Shown: positions 1 through 7,565 of the stretch, piece by piece | Position numbering within the stretch: the first letter of the stretch is position 1 | How the letters are laid out: every line of letters begins with the position of its first letter | From: a virus | DNA length: 21,592 nt | Direction: 5' to 3' (one strand) | IMG/VR virus record: IMGVR_UViG_3300042924_000288 | Coordinates: 1 to 21,592 of that record | Program-made: the position numbers and the translations under genes | The notes under the pieces: generated by a model | The model's database searches: none | What the model was told of the DNA's origin: nothing | The model's input: the letters and a program-made list of their open reading frames with translations, nothing else

Positions 1-13
1 AGGGAGTTAACAG

Positions 14-247
14 ATGAAACGGATATTTGAGTTCAGGTGCGTTAAAGACCACCTCACCGAAAAATTGGTCGATGATGAGGTACGCTCTATAGAGTGTCCG
101 CATTGTCGCAATGAAGCTTCTCGTATTATCTCGTCACCCCGCATCAGTCTGGAGGGCATCACAGGTGCGTTTCCTTCAGCACATGAGGCGTGGGCAAGAA
201 AGCACGAAGAAGCAACTAGAGTCGCTTATAAGAAACAGCAAGCCTGA
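14..247 (+). CDS. FmdB-like zinc-ribbon small protein
   Basis: A 77-residue protein whose N-terminal half has the layout of the FmdB/zinc-ribbon family: FEFRC near the start, then a CPHC knuckle. The metal ligands visible are C9, H13, C28 and C31. The first knuckle is therefore C-x3-H rather than the usual C-x2-C. The C-terminal half is charged and has no recognised domain. An AGGGAG Shine-Dalgarno site at 1-6 lies 7 bases before the ATG. From family knowledge, such proteins sit next to portal and scaffold genes in many podophages, but their function is unknown; nucleic-acid binding or head assembly is only a guess. The next gene downstream is the probable scaffold. The family assignment is fairly secure; the role is not. 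Confidence 0.7.
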   Translation: MKRIFEFRCVKDHLTEKLVDDEVRSIECPHCRNEASRIISSPRISLEGITGAFPSAHEAWARKHEEATRVAYKKQQA

Positions 248-299
248 TTCCAAGTGACATTTTAAAGTTCCTAGAATCCGTTGTGGACAGGAGGATAAT

Positions 300-1115
300 G
301 TGGCAGCATCTTTTACCGAAACGCAAGAAGAGTTATTTGAAGCAAGTGATATTACTCAGCAAGAGACTCAGCAAGTAGCTGAACAACCTCAGACTGAAAC
401 CGTACAGGAAGCAGTTCCTGAAGAGGATAACCTTCCAACCAAGTATAAGGGCAAGAGTCTTGATGAGATTATCAGGATGCACCAAGAGGCTGAGAAGCTT
501 ATTGGTAGACAAGCCCAAGAAGTTGGTGAAGTACGAAAGCTTGCGGATGAGCTAATCAAGCGACAACTCGACAATAAGAAAGAAGTTGAGGTCACAAAAG
601 AAGACGAGATCGATTTCTTTGAAGATCCGAAGAAGGCAGTAAACCGAGCAGTAGAATCACATCCTGCTATTCTAGAGGCAAGGCAACAAACCTTGGCTTT
701 AAAACAGCAGCAAACGCTGACAAAGTTACAACAGGAATTTCCTGACTTTCAGCAGACAGTAGCTGATCCTTCCTTTGCAGAGTGGATCAAAGCCTCACCA
801 GTGCGTATGCGGTTGTATGCTGCGGCTGATGCAGACTTTGATTTTGATTCAGCCTCTGAGCTATTGACAAGCTGGAATTATGTTAAACCTAAAGCGGTAG
901 CTCCTTCAGCTCCTGCTCCTGCGCCAGAGATTAAAGCGGCACAGAAAGCAGCAGTCAAATCAGCTACTGTAGATGTTGGCTCTAACACTGGTGCTACTTC
1001 TGCAAAGGTCTATCGAAGAGCGGATCTAATCCGTTTACAACTGGAAGACCCAGATCGTTATTACCAGCTACAAGATGAAATTATGGCTGCATACGCTCAG
1101 GGTCGAGTTAAATAA
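300..1115 (+). CDS. Capsid assembly scaffolding protein
   Basis: A 271-residue, Glu/Gln-rich, Cys-free protein predicted to be largely helical. The first 40 residues are strongly acidic. A helical, charged middle (about 55-165) could form coiled coil. An Ala/Pro linker (about 200-220) precedes a short C-terminal helical tail with basic residues (KVYRRADLIRLQ and AYAQGRVK). Acidic helices plus a basic C-terminal helix immediately before the capsid gene is the classic scaffold layout (T7 gp9, P22 gp8); the basic tail is the part that usually contacts the coat. The start is GTG at 300, supported by AGGAGG at 289-294, five bases upstream. The ATG at 298 is in another frame. The assignment rests on composition and position rather than a catalytic motif. 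Confidence 0.8.
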   Translation: MAASFTETQEELFEASDITQQETQQVAEQPQTETVQEAVPEEDNLPTKYKGKSLDEIIRMHQEAEKLIGRQAQEVGEVRKLADELIKRQLDNKKEVEVTKEDEIDFFEDPKKAVNRAVESHPAILEARQQTLALKQQQTLTKLQQEFPDFQQTVADPSFAEWIKASPVRMRLYAAADADFDFDSASELLTSWNYVKPKAVAPSAPAPAPEIKAAQKAAVKSATVDVGSNTGATSAKVYRRADLIRLQLEDPDRYYQLQDEIMAAYAQGRVK

Positions 1116-1139
1116 ACTTAATCATTTAGGAGATTTAAA

Positions 1140-2084
1140 ATGGCTCTTGGTACCGATCACGTAACAAAAACAACAGCGGATAAATTTATCCCTGAGATTT
1201 GGTCTGATGAAATCATCGCTGCTTACAAAAAGAACTTGGTTGCTGCTAACCTGTTCTCTAAAATGTCTTTCAAAGGCAAGAAGGGCGATACACTTCACAT
1301 TCCTAAGCCCACTCGTGGCGATGCTGCTGTCAAGACTGCATCCAGTCAGGTAACACTGATTGCTGCAACTGAGACAGAAGTTCAGGTTCTCATCAACAAG
1401 CACTATGAGTATAGCCGCTTGATTGAAGATATTGTCGAAGTTCAGGCTCTGTCTTCGCTGCGCCGCTTCTACACGGATGACGCTGGTTATGCGCTGGCAA
1501 AGCGTGTTGACGTTGACCTCATTCAGCTTGGTCGTACTGTCAACGGTGGTGTAGCTGGTACAAGTGACTACGCTACTGCTGCTGCTAGCACGAATGCATT
1601 CATTGGTTCGACTGGCGCAACTGTGTACAACTCCAGCACGTCTAACGCTTCTGCTCTTGGCGAGGCAGGTATTCGCCGTTCAATCCAGCGTCTTGATGAC
1701 CAAGACGTTCCGATGACGGATCGTTTCCTGATTGTTCCTCCTTCGAGCCGTAACACGTTGATGAGCATCTCTCGCTTTACGGAGCAGGCTTTCGTAGGTG
1801 AGCAGGGCGGTAACAACACAATCCGTAACGGTCAAATCGGTGACGTGTTTGGTGTTAAGGTATTTGTTACCACCAACGCCGACACTGCTGCTGGTGGTTC
1901 TGGCACAGACCGTATCTGCTTGTTAGCACACAAAGACGCATTTGTGTTAGCCGAGCAGATGGGTGTTCGTTCACAGACTCAGTACAAGCAAGAGTATCTT
2001 GGTACTCTGTTTACCAGCGATATGCTGTACGGTGTTGCTGAGTTGCGTGACGGCTCTGCTGTTGCTCTCGCAGTTCCTGCCTAA
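1140..2084 (+). CDS. Major capsid protein (HK97-fold)
   Basis: A 314-residue protein forming the icosahedral shell. N-terminal motifs typical of the P22-coat/N4-gp56-like branch of HK97-fold capsid proteins are visible: FIPEIWSDEIIAAYKKNLV, a Lys/Gly-rich turn with GDTLHIP at about 50, then the YSRLIEDIVEVQAL helix region. Downstream come Ala/Ser/Thr-rich A-domain strands and a C-terminal segment with LYGVAELRDGSAVAL. The length fits capsid proteins of small podophages (about 300-350). The start is ATG with AGGAG at 1128-1132, seven bases upstream. It follows the scaffold by 24 bases and is followed by a strong terminator, which fits a highly expressed product at the end of a transcript. The role is confident; the exact subfamily is not. 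Confidence 0.88.
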   Translation: MALGTDHVTKTTADKFIPEIWSDEIIAAYKKNLVAANLFSKMSFKGKKGDTLHIPKPTRGDAAVKTASSQVTLIAATETEVQVLINKHYEYSRLIEDIVEVQALSSLRRFYTDDAGYALAKRVDVDLIQLGRTVNGGVAGTSDYATAAASTNAFIGSTGATVYNSSTSNASALGEAGIRRSIQRLDDQDVPMTDRFLIVPPSSRNTLMSISRFTEQAFVGEQGGNNTIRNGQIGDVFGVKVFVTTNADTAAGGSGTDRICLLAHKDAFVLAEQMGVRSQTQYKQEYLGTLFTSDMLYGVAELRDGSAVALAVPA

Positions 2085-2104
2085 GGCTTTATAAGCTAGT
2101 GGCT

Positions 2105-2135
2105 CTCCTCAGCCTCACAAGGGCTGGGGAGTTTT
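2105..2135 (+). terminator. Rho-independent terminator after capsid gene
   Basis: CTCCTCAGCC (2105-2114) pairs with GGCTGGGGAG (2122-2131) to give a 10-bp GC-rich stem with one T-G wobble and a 7-base loop, followed by TTTT (2132-2135). It lies 20 bases after the capsid stop codon. This is seen directly. That it terminates transcription, fully or partly, is inferred. The fibre genes downstream show no obvious promoter of their own, so partial read-through is likely. Confidence 0.85.
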
Positions 2136-2169
2136 ACTAAGTAGATTCACGCAGTCTACTGAGTAAAAC
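2131..2169 (+). promoter_or_regulatory. Long hairpin directly after the terminator
   Basis: GTTTTACT (2131-2138) pairs perfectly with AGTAAAAC (2162-2169). Inside it AGTAGA (2140-2145) pairs with TCTACT (2155-2160), leaving one A/G mismatch (2139/2161) and a 9-base loop. Its 5' arm consumes the U-tract of the preceding terminator (2132-2135), so the two structures share bases. It ends just before the AAAGGA ribosome site (2173-2178) of the collagen-like gene. It could modulate termination, act as an RNA processing or stability element, or protect the 5' end of the fibre mRNA. No T-run follows it on either strand, so it is not itself a canonical terminator. Confidence 0.6.
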
Positions 2170-2184
2170 TACAAAGGATAACTT

Positions 2185-3252
2185 ATGGCTTTGTATCGAG
2201 GTCCCGGTGGTTCAGGTGACGCTACCAATGACGCTAATAATCAGGCTGTAGTAGCTCAGACTGCTGCTACAAACGCTGCTGCGTCTGCATCAACTGCTGC
2301 AGGTTCTGCTTCTGCTGCTGGTGGCTCTGCTGCTGCAGCTGCTTCTTCCGCTGCAAATGCTGCATCGAATGCTACTGATGCACAGTCTTATGCTACCAAC
2401 GCCAATACTTACGCAAGTAACGCAGCTTCTTCAGCTAGTGCTGCGTCTACCTCAGCAACCAATGCCGCTGCTTCAGCTGCTGCTGCACTAGCTAGCGAAA
2501 CCGCTTCAGTTAACTTAGCAACTAACTTTGCTGTTACTGCTAACACATTATCTGCTGGCTCTAGCGCCACTGCTTCATACAACTCTGGTACTTACACTTT
2601 AACTCTTGGAGTTCCTACTGGTGCAACTGGCGCTACAGGTTCAACAGGAGCTACAGGGGCCACAGGTGCTACTGGTGCAACAGGCCCTGCAGGACCAGCT
2701 AACAGCTTATCAATTGGTACAGTTACCACTGGCTCTGTAGGTTCTAGCGCAGCTGCTACGATTACTGGCACTGCTCCTACTCAGACTCTAAGCTTAACTA
2801 TCCCAGTAGGTGCAACAGGAGCTACTGGCTCTACAGGATCAACAGGGGCTGCTGGAGCTGCTGCCACGATTGCTGTAGGCACAGTAACTACTGGAGCTGC
2901 AGGTTCCTCTGCTACTGTAACGAATGCAGGAACTAGCTCTGCTGCTATCTTTGACTTCAGTATTCCTACTGGAGCAACGGGTGCTACTGGTGCTACCGGG
3001 GCAACTGGCGCAACAGGAGCTACTGGCGCAACTGGCCCAACTGGACCCGGAGTAGTTGTTGGCGGCACTGCTGGACAGTATCTAAAGAAGGTATCTAGCA
3101 CAGACTATGATACTACTTGGGAAACATTTACTACTTCTACGGTAGGACTAGGTAACGTAGAGAATACTGCATTATCAACTTGGGCTGGTTCATCTAATAT
3201 TACAACTGTAGGCACTGTAGTAACTGGAACAATTTCTGGAGGTACGTACTAA
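2185..3252 (+). CDS. Collagen-like phage fibre protein
   Basis: A 355-residue probable trimeric fibre. Domains in order: a short head ([13 protein letters not shown]) common in phage fibre proteins; an Ala/Ser/Asn/Thr repeat region (about 20-110) of the coiled fibre-shaft type; then three copies of a short beta module, each followed by collagen-type Gly-X-Y triplets (about 146-172, 209-227 and 263-289, mostly GAT); and a C-terminal segment with [12 protein letters not shown], common at fibre ends. Collagen-like blocks in phage proteins form triple helices. The start is ATG with AAAGGA at 2173-2178. The stop directly abuts the ATG of the next fibre gene, so the two are probably cotranslated. 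The last residues (GTISGGTY) recur at the end of the 71-residue protein at 10361-10576. The most likely role is a receptor-binding or capsid-decorating fibre. Confidence 0.82.
   Translation: MALYRGPGGSGDATNDANNQAVVAQTAATNAAASASTAAGSASAAGGSAAAAASSAANAASNATDAQSYATNANTYASNAASSASAASTSATNAAASAAAALASETASVNLATNFAVTANTLSAGSSATASYNSGTYTLTLGVPTGATGATGSTGATGATGATGATGPAGPANSLSIGTVTTGSVGSSAAATITGTAPTQTLSLTIPVGATGATGSTGSTGAAGAAATIAVGTVTTGAAGSSATVTNAGTSSAAIFDFSIPTGATGATGATGATGATGATGATGPTGPGVVVGGTAGQYLKKVSSTDYDTTWETFTTSTVGLGNVENTALSTWAGSSNITTVGTVVTGTISGGTY
2620..3051 (+). repeat. Collagen Gly-X-Y triplet blocks (three)
   Basis: Three runs of GGN-CNN-ACN-type codons at 2620-2700, 2809-2865 and 2971-3051 encode GAT, GST, GPA and GPT triplets. 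Each run is preceded by a related beta segment (for example [12 protein letters not shown] and [12 protein letters not shown]) that ends in L-x-[VI]-P-x before the first Gly. The DNA repeats are imperfect, with synonymous codon changes, which would limit slippage. The antisense strand gives an open frame of PVA repeats that is only a shadow. Confidence 0.85.
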
Positions 3253-3738
3253 ATGGCAACTATTCTAATTAAACGCTCTGATACAGCTTCGTCTGTTCCA
3301 GCATCTGGGGCATTAACTAATTCTTCTAGTGGAGCTGAATTAGCGGTAAACACTGCTGATCGTAAGCTTTATGTTAAGAACTCTGGAGGTACTGTAGTAG
3401 ATATCTCTGGTGCTAAAGCAGACTTAACCAATACCTTTACAGCCTCACAGCGTGGCACTGTCACTACTGACAACGATGGTTCGTTTGACATGAACGTAAC
3501 TAACAACTTCAAGTGTACTCCAACAGGTTCTATAACCCTGACCTTTACTAACATCACTGCTGGTCAGTCTGGGTTTATCCTGCTAGTTAATGGAAGCAAC
3601 TACACAGTAGCTGCTCATGCTAATACCAAGGTAGCTACTGGTGCGTTGACAACTTTATCAGCTACTGGTACGTATGTCTTGTCATACTTCTCAGATGGTA
3701 CTAACGTCTATGTAGTTAACTCTGGAGCTTTAGCGTAA
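3253..3738 (+). CDS. Beta-rich phage fibre/tail protein
   Basis: A 161-residue protein. The N-terminus (IKRSDTASSVPASG, then GAELAVNTADRKLYVKN) is a segment found at the start of many phage fibre and tropism proteins. The rest is Thr/Ser/Asn-rich with alternating hydrophobic residues and no cysteine except one around 80, as expected for a beta-sandwich or beta-helical fibre tip. The motif FILLVNGSNYTV and the C-terminal YFSDGTNVYVVNSG resemble capping domains of fibres. The ATG immediately follows the stop of the collagen-like gene, with GGAGGT about ten bases upstream. The stop overlaps the ATG of the large fibre gene (TAATG). It is likely a subunit or adaptor of the same receptor-binding complex; the exact role is inferred. 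Confidence 0.7.
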   Translation: MATILIKRSDTASSVPASGALTNSSSGAELAVNTADRKLYVKNSGGTVVDISGAKADLTNTFTASQRGTVTTDNDGSFDMNVTNNFKCTPTGSITLTFTNITAGQSGFILLVNGSNYTVAAHANTKVATGALTTLSATGTYVLSYFSDGTNVYVVNSGALA

Positions 3739-6161
3739 TGGCTGTTCTACCTACTGGAATTGGTGCTGCTGCTGGTGGTGGCGGCTACAACATTGAGCGC
3801 AGTCTCAGATTCAATAGCGCAGACTCGGCGTATCTGAACCGTACCCCGGCTAGTGCTGGTAGTAGAACCACATGGACATTTTCATGTTGGGCTAAAAAAT
3901 GCAAGAACGGCTCTGGTTTGTTTTTGTTAAGCGCAGACCCATCAAATGCTTCGTACATTTATTGGACAACCACTGACATTATTAAAATTAGAAATTCAAC
4001 TGCCGAGTACGAGTCAACTCCAGTGTATCGTGACTTGTCTGCTTGGTATCATTTAGTTTGGGTTTGGGACACGACAAACGCAACCGCAGGGAATAGAACT
4101 AGGTTGTGGGTTAATGGAGTCGAGGTTAACAACTGGACTGTAGAAACACACCCATCACTAAATGAAGCCAGCGGAATAAATAATAATGTAATCCATAACA
4201 TTGGTCGTTACACAGTTACAAGCAGTTTTTATTATGACGGCTACATGACCGAAATAAACTTCATTGACGGTCAACAACTAACGCCATCAGACTTTGGTGA
4301 AACAGACTCCAACACAGGTGTATGGAAGCCTAAAGCCTTCTCAGGCACATACGGCACTAACGGCTTTTACCTCAAGTTTGCAGACAACTCAGGCACTACT
4401 AGCACGACGCTAGGCAAGGACAGTTCAGGCAACGGTAACAACTGGACGCCTAATAACTTCTCTGTAACCGCTGGCTCCGGCAATGACTCCTTAGTAGATT
4501 CGCCCACATCCTACGGAACCGATACTGGTGTTGGTGGTGAGGTGCGTGGGAATTACGCTACGCTGAATCCGTTATTTAATCCAACAGACACCACTCTTTC
4601 TAATGGAAACCTAAAAATAACAACTGGCTCTACAGACAATGGTTTGTGTTTGGCTACTATCGGGGTTTATTCTGGAAAGTGGTATTGGGAAGTATTGCTT
4701 GATGAAGTAAGTGGTGACGGAACTTTTATTGGAATTACTACTGCTGGCATACCAATCTTAAATTATCTTGGGGAATTTTCAGGAAGTTACTCTTACGCCA
4801 GTTTTAATGGTCAGAAATACAATTCTGGAAGCGGTGCGTCTTATGGTGCAACTTACGCAACAAACGACATTGTTGGAGTGGCTTTTGACGCAGATGCAAG
4901 AACGCTAACTTTCTATAAAAATGGAACAAGCCAAGGAACTGCATACTCATCAATACCAGCAGGAACGTATTTTCCCGGATATAGCGATGCGTCAACTACG
5001 GGAACGGAACAAGCAACTTTCAACTTTGGTCAAAGAGCCTTTGCCTACACCGCCCCCTCTGGCTTCAAAGCACTCTGCACACAGAATCTGCCTACGCCGA
5101 CTATCGGTGCAACTAGCACGACACAGGCGAATGATTACTTTAATACAATTCTTTATAACGGCAACGGAAACACGGGACAAACGGTAACAGGAGTTGGTTT
5201 TCAACCTAATTTTTTGTGGCTAAAAAACAGAAATCAGGCTGGTGGTTATTACCATTGCCTGTTTGACTCTGTGCGTGGTGCTGGGTATCGCCTAAAATCT
5301 AATTCCACAGACGCAGAGGCTAACGCTACCGCAATTATGTCGGCGTTTACATCTGATGGATTTACGTTCCCCGCTGGTCAAGGCAACACAATTGAAAATG
5401 ATTCTGCTGGAACCTATGTCGCATGGAACTGGAAAGCCAACGGCGCAGGCTCCTCTAACACGGCTGGCACTATAACCAGCACAGTATCTGCAAATACGAC
5501 TAGCGGGTTCTCGATTGTTCAATGGACTGGTTCCGGTGCTAATGGTACTGTTGGGCATGGACTAGGAGTTGCCCCGCAGTTTATGTTTATGAAGAACAAG
5601 ACCAATAGCGGTACTGGTTGGCCTTCATACCATGCATTTATGGATGCATCTGCGCCACAGAATTACTACATTAGCATGGCATCAACAGATGCCAAAACAT
5701 CAGCCTCTAATGCTTGGAATAACACCGCACCCACTAGTTCTGTATTTAGCGTTGGTAGTAGTTCGTTCAGCAACGGTGGAACAATGATTGCGTATGTGTT
5801 TGCACCGGTAGCGGGGTATAGCGCCTTTGGAAGTTATGGTTCAAACAATTCCCTTGACAATGCTTTTGTATATTGTGGCTTTAGACCACGCTGGATAATG
5901 ATTAAGTCAGCAACAACTGGTGGCACAAACTACGATTGGCTTATATTCGACACAGTAAGAATGTCATATAACTACATTGCCAATACTGACCTTCGAGCAA
6001 ACTTAGCCACCTCTGAAGGCGGTACTGCAAGAAATCCAAAGTTAGATATTCTTTCAAATGGCTTCAAGGTGCGTGATAGTTCAGGAGAAATTGGAAGTAG
6101 CACAACTTACATCTTTGCCGCATTTGCAGAGACACCCTTTAAGTACAGTTTAGCCCGATGA
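3738..6161 (+). CDS. Large tail fibre, LamG + SPRY + triple repeat
   Basis: An 807-residue probable receptor-binding protein. Residues about 17-215 form a LamG/concanavalin-like lectin domain (SLRFNSADSAYLNRTP, WTFSCWAKK, WYHLVWVWDTT, RLWVNGVEV). Residues about 280-435 look like a SPRY domain (GKWYWEVLLDEVSGDGTFIG, then VGVAFDADARTLTFYKNG). Residues about 465-803 hold three divergent repeats, each opening with G-[FV]-x-P-x-[FW]-[LM]-[WFI]-[LM]-K and ending in an aromatic/Ala-rich strand. These resemble units called DUF7483 in phage tail proteins; I am not certain of that name. There is no catalytic motif for a depolymerase. TAATG overlap with the upstream gene suggests coupling. A probable chaperone gene follows 15 bases later. 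Confidence 0.78.
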   Translation: MAVLPTGIGAAAGGGGYNIERSLRFNSADSAYLNRTPASAGSRTTWTFSCWAKKCKNGSGLFLLSADPSNASYIYWTTTDIIKIRNSTAEYESTPVYRDLSAWYHLVWVWDTTNATAGNRTRLWVNGVEVNNWTVETHPSLNEASGINNNVIHNIGRYTVTSSFYYDGYMTEINFIDGQQLTPSDFGETDSNTGVWKPKAFSGTYGTNGFYLKFADNSGTTSTTLGKDSSGNGNNWTPNNFSVTAGSGNDSLVDSPTSYGTDTGVGGEVRGNYATLNPLFNPTDTTLSNGNLKITTGSTDNGLCLATIGVYSGKWYWEVLLDEVSGDGTFIGITTAGIPILNYLGEFSGSYSYASFNGQKYNSGSGASYGATYATNDIVGVAFDADARTLTFYKNGTSQGTAYSSIPAGTYFPGYSDASTTGTEQATFNFGQRAFAYTAPSGFKALCTQNLPTPTIGATSTTQANDYFNTILYNGNGNTGQTVTGVGFQPNFLWLKNRNQAGGYYHCLFDSVRGAGYRLKSNSTDAEANATAIMSAFTSDGFTFPAGQGNTIENDSAGTYVAWNWKANGAGSSNTAGTITSTVSANTTSGFSIVQWTGSGANGTVGHGLGVAPQFMFMKNKTNSGTGWPSYHAFMDASAPQNYYISMASTDAKTSASNAWNNTAPTSSVFSVGSSSFSNGGTMIAYVFAPVAGYSAFGSYGSNNSLDNAFVYCGFRPRWIMIKSATTGGTNYDWLIFDTVRMSYNYIANTDLRANLATSEGGTARNPKLDILSNGFKVRDSSGEIGSSTTYIFAAFAETPFKYSLAR

Positions 6162-6176
6162 TTAACGGAGAATAAA

Positions 6177-6698
6177 ATGTTTCAACTCAATGGCAACCCA
6201 ATCTCAATAGATTCTGAAGTAACTATCAACTCAGTCCGTTACCCGCATTTGCGTGACCCCGTTCTGCGTGAGCAACTAGGTATTGTAGAGATAGCAGACC
6301 CTGAGAATTTTGACCAGAGATTCTATTGGGGCGTAGACAATCCTAAACTTTTAGATGACCGTGAAGAAGTAGACGAAGACGGAAATCCCATGTATGTCAA
6401 AGTCTTGGGTGAGGTCAACGGACAACCTGCGATGGTGGATTCTACGGAGCGTCTAGTTACCAAGGGTCTTAAGAGCCAATGGATTGCACAGATTAAGCAG
6501 ACCGCAGGTTCTATGCTTGCCCAGACCGATTGGATGGTAGTCCGCAAGGCAGAGCGCAATATAGACATACCCGCAACGGTGGTCGCAAAGCGTGCGGCGA
6601 TTGTGGCTGAGTGTGACGGGCTAGAGGCCGCGATTGCGGCTTGCACGACTGTCGAGGCTTTGATTACGGTAGTTAGCAACCAGAACTGGGGTGAGTAA
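6177..6698 (+). CDS. Probable tail-fibre assembly chaperone
   Basis: A 173-residue soluble protein. The N-terminal part (MFQLNGNPISIDSEVTI, VRYPHLRDP, LGIVEIADPENFD) is a beta-rich phage segment. The C-terminal part (about 105-170) has a helical IKQTAGSMLAQTDWMVVRKAE motif followed by helices rich in Ala, Glu and Val. A conserved Leu-x-x-Thr-Asp-Trp motif in that position is characteristic of phage tail-fibre assembly proteins and tail chaperones. It sits directly downstream of the large fibre gene, the usual place for a fibre chaperone. The stop codon overlaps the ATG of the next gene (TAATG). The fold is inferred from the motif and context; an alternative is a minor structural protein. Confidence 0.62.
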   Translation: MFQLNGNPISIDSEVTINSVRYPHLRDPVLREQLGIVEIADPENFDQRFYWGVDNPKLLDDREEVDEDGNPMYVKVLGEVNGQPAMVDSTERLVTKGLKSQWIAQIKQTAGSMLAQTDWMVVRKAERNIDIPATVVAKRAAIVAECDGLEAAIAACTTVEALITVVSNQNWGE

Positions 6699-6865
6699 TG
6701 TCAACAGTAGACCAAGTTAAAGGCCAACTTGACACCCATGAAGCAGTCTGCGCTGAACGCTATGCAGGCATCAATGCTAGACTAAAAAGACTAGAACAGA
6801 TCCTGCTCGGGACTACTGGTTTCATCGTAGTTCTACTACTCAGCTTAGTTCTTAAAATAGGTTAA
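6698..6865 (+). CDS. 55-residue coiled-coil/membrane protein
   Basis: A small protein, MSTVDQVKGQLDTHEAVCAE and onward, read from the TAATG overlap at 6696-6700 to TAA at 6863-6865. Residues about 14-35 form an amphipathic helix with the heptad-like pattern ERYAGINARLKRLEQILLG. Residues about 36-53 are a single hydrophobic membrane span (GFIVVLLLSLVL) ending in Lys. The layout resembles XhlA-type small phage proteins, with a soluble coiled coil followed by a C-terminal anchor. It lies between the fibre chaperone and a small beta-rich protein, far from the lysis genes, so a lysis role is uncertain. The overlap at both ends and the clear topology support it as real. Confidence 0.65.
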   Translation: MSTVDQVKGQLDTHEAVCAERYAGINARLKRLEQILLGTTGFIVVLLLSLVLKIG

Positions 6866-6866
6866 C

Positions 6867-7211
6867 ATGAGTAGAAAAGTATCAACCGCTAAGACTAAGA
6901 CTACTACTACTAAAGAAGTATTGTATACTGTTCCTTCTAGTAATACTGGTTTCTGGCAACTATTATATGTAATTAGTGCTGATGGAACAAACACTCCTAC
7001 TGTTTATTGGTATGACAAGTCAAAGAATACAGAGTATATAGTCTTTGCTGGTAAAAACTTAGGAGCTGGTGATTATGTATTATTTACTGATGCAGTAGTT
7101 GTAGTTCAAGGCGGGGATGAGATTAGAATATCACAGTCAGGAACTAGCACAGTTACTTTTATAGTAACTATTGAGTTAATTCAAGATTCAACTTTACAAT
7201 ATCAAGGATAA
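6867..7211 (+). CDS. Small beta-rich virion protein, hypothetical
   Basis: A 114-residue protein with a basic, Thr-rich start (MSRKVSTAKTKTTTTKEVLY) and a body of alternating hydrophobic residues (FWQLLYVISADG, YWYDKSKNTEYIVFAG, GDYVLFTDAVVVVQGGDEI, TVTFIVTIELI) that predicts a beta sandwich. The pattern GDxVxFxDxVVVxxGDxI is common in small phage proteins of the head-fibre or decoration type. It begins one base after the stop of the 55-residue membrane protein. No enzymatic motif is visible. A decoration or fibre-associated role is an inference from position inside the fibre module. Confidence 0.6.
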   Translation: MSRKVSTAKTKTTTTKEVLYTVPSSNTGFWQLLYVISADGTNTPTVYWYDKSKNTEYIVFAGKNLGAGDYVLFTDAVVVVQGGDEIRISQSGTSTVTFIVTIELIQDSTLQYQG

Positions 7212-7215
7212 TATT

Positions 7216-7383
7216 ATGCCAATGGTAGACGGAAAGAAATACCCTTACACTAAGAAGGGCAAACAAGCTGCTGCTTCTGCTAAGATTAGTAAACTTCGTA
7301 AAGAAGGAATGCCACAGAAGCAGGCAGTTGCTGTTGGCCTAGCCATGACTGGTATGTCTAAGAAGAAGAAAGCAAAGAAGTGA
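7216..7383 (+). CDS. 55-residue basic phage protein
   Basis: A very basic protein containing GKKYPYTKKGKQAAASAK and KLRKEGMPQKQAVAVGLAM, ending in a lysine run. The KYPYTxxGKxAA and KEGxPQKQAVAxAL motifs occur in many small proteins of aquatic phages, and DUF6496-type proteins look similar. AAGGA at 7204-7208 lies 7 bases before the ATG at 7216. The TGA stop overlaps the GTG of the next gene (GTGA at 7380-7383). It is the first of four small basic genes. The high Lys content suggests nucleic-acid or virion binding, which is an inference only. Confidence 0.68.
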   Translation: MPMVDGKKYPYTKKGKQAAASAKISKLRKEGMPQKQAVAVGLAMTGMSKKKKAKK

Positions 7384-7565
7384 CCAAGAAACCTAAGTCT
7401 CGTGTTAATGAGGCTGGTGTTTATACTAAGCCCACAATGCGTAAGCGTTTGTTTGAGAAAATCAAAGCTGGTAGCAAAGGTGGAGACCCCGGAGAGTGGT
7501 CAGCTCGTAAAGCTCAGTTGTTAGCTAGTGAGTACAAGAAAGCTGGCGGTGGTTATAAGTCATGA
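7380..7565 (+). CDS. 61-residue basic phage protein
   Basis: Contains VNEAGVYTKPTMRKRLFEKI followed by a Gly-rich turn and WSARKAQLLASEYKKAGGGY. This pattern recurs in small conserved proteins of many marine and freshwater phages (I think of the DUF5872 kind, not certain). The start is GTG at 7380, overlapping the previous stop by four bases; no ATG in frame lies nearer the conserved start. Its TGA overlaps the next ATG (ATGA at 7562-7565). The protein is rich in Lys and Arg, with no cysteine and no membrane segment. Function unknown. Confidence 0.7.
   Translation: MTKKPKSRVNEAGVYTKPTMRKRLFEKIKAGSKGGDPGEWSARKAQLLASEYKKAGGGYKS

Noticed and set aside
864-900. TTGACA inside the scaffold gene
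   Set aside because: No acceptable -10 hexamer at 16-18 bases; part of coding sequence.
2781-3101. Minus-strand open frame encoding PVAPVAP repeats
   Set aside because: It is the antisense image of the collagen Gly-X-Y codons; no ribosome site, and the plus-strand gene is clearly real.
3252-3256. Possible fusion or frameshift between the collagen-like and next fibre gene
   Set aside because: The stop TAA abuts an ATG that has GGAGGT about ten bases upstream, and the second protein has its own typical N-terminus; two separate genes fit best.
3645-3680. TTGACA inside the beta-rich fibre gene
   Set aside because: The -10 candidate TACGTA at 17 bases is poor, and the sequence is coding; not strong enough.
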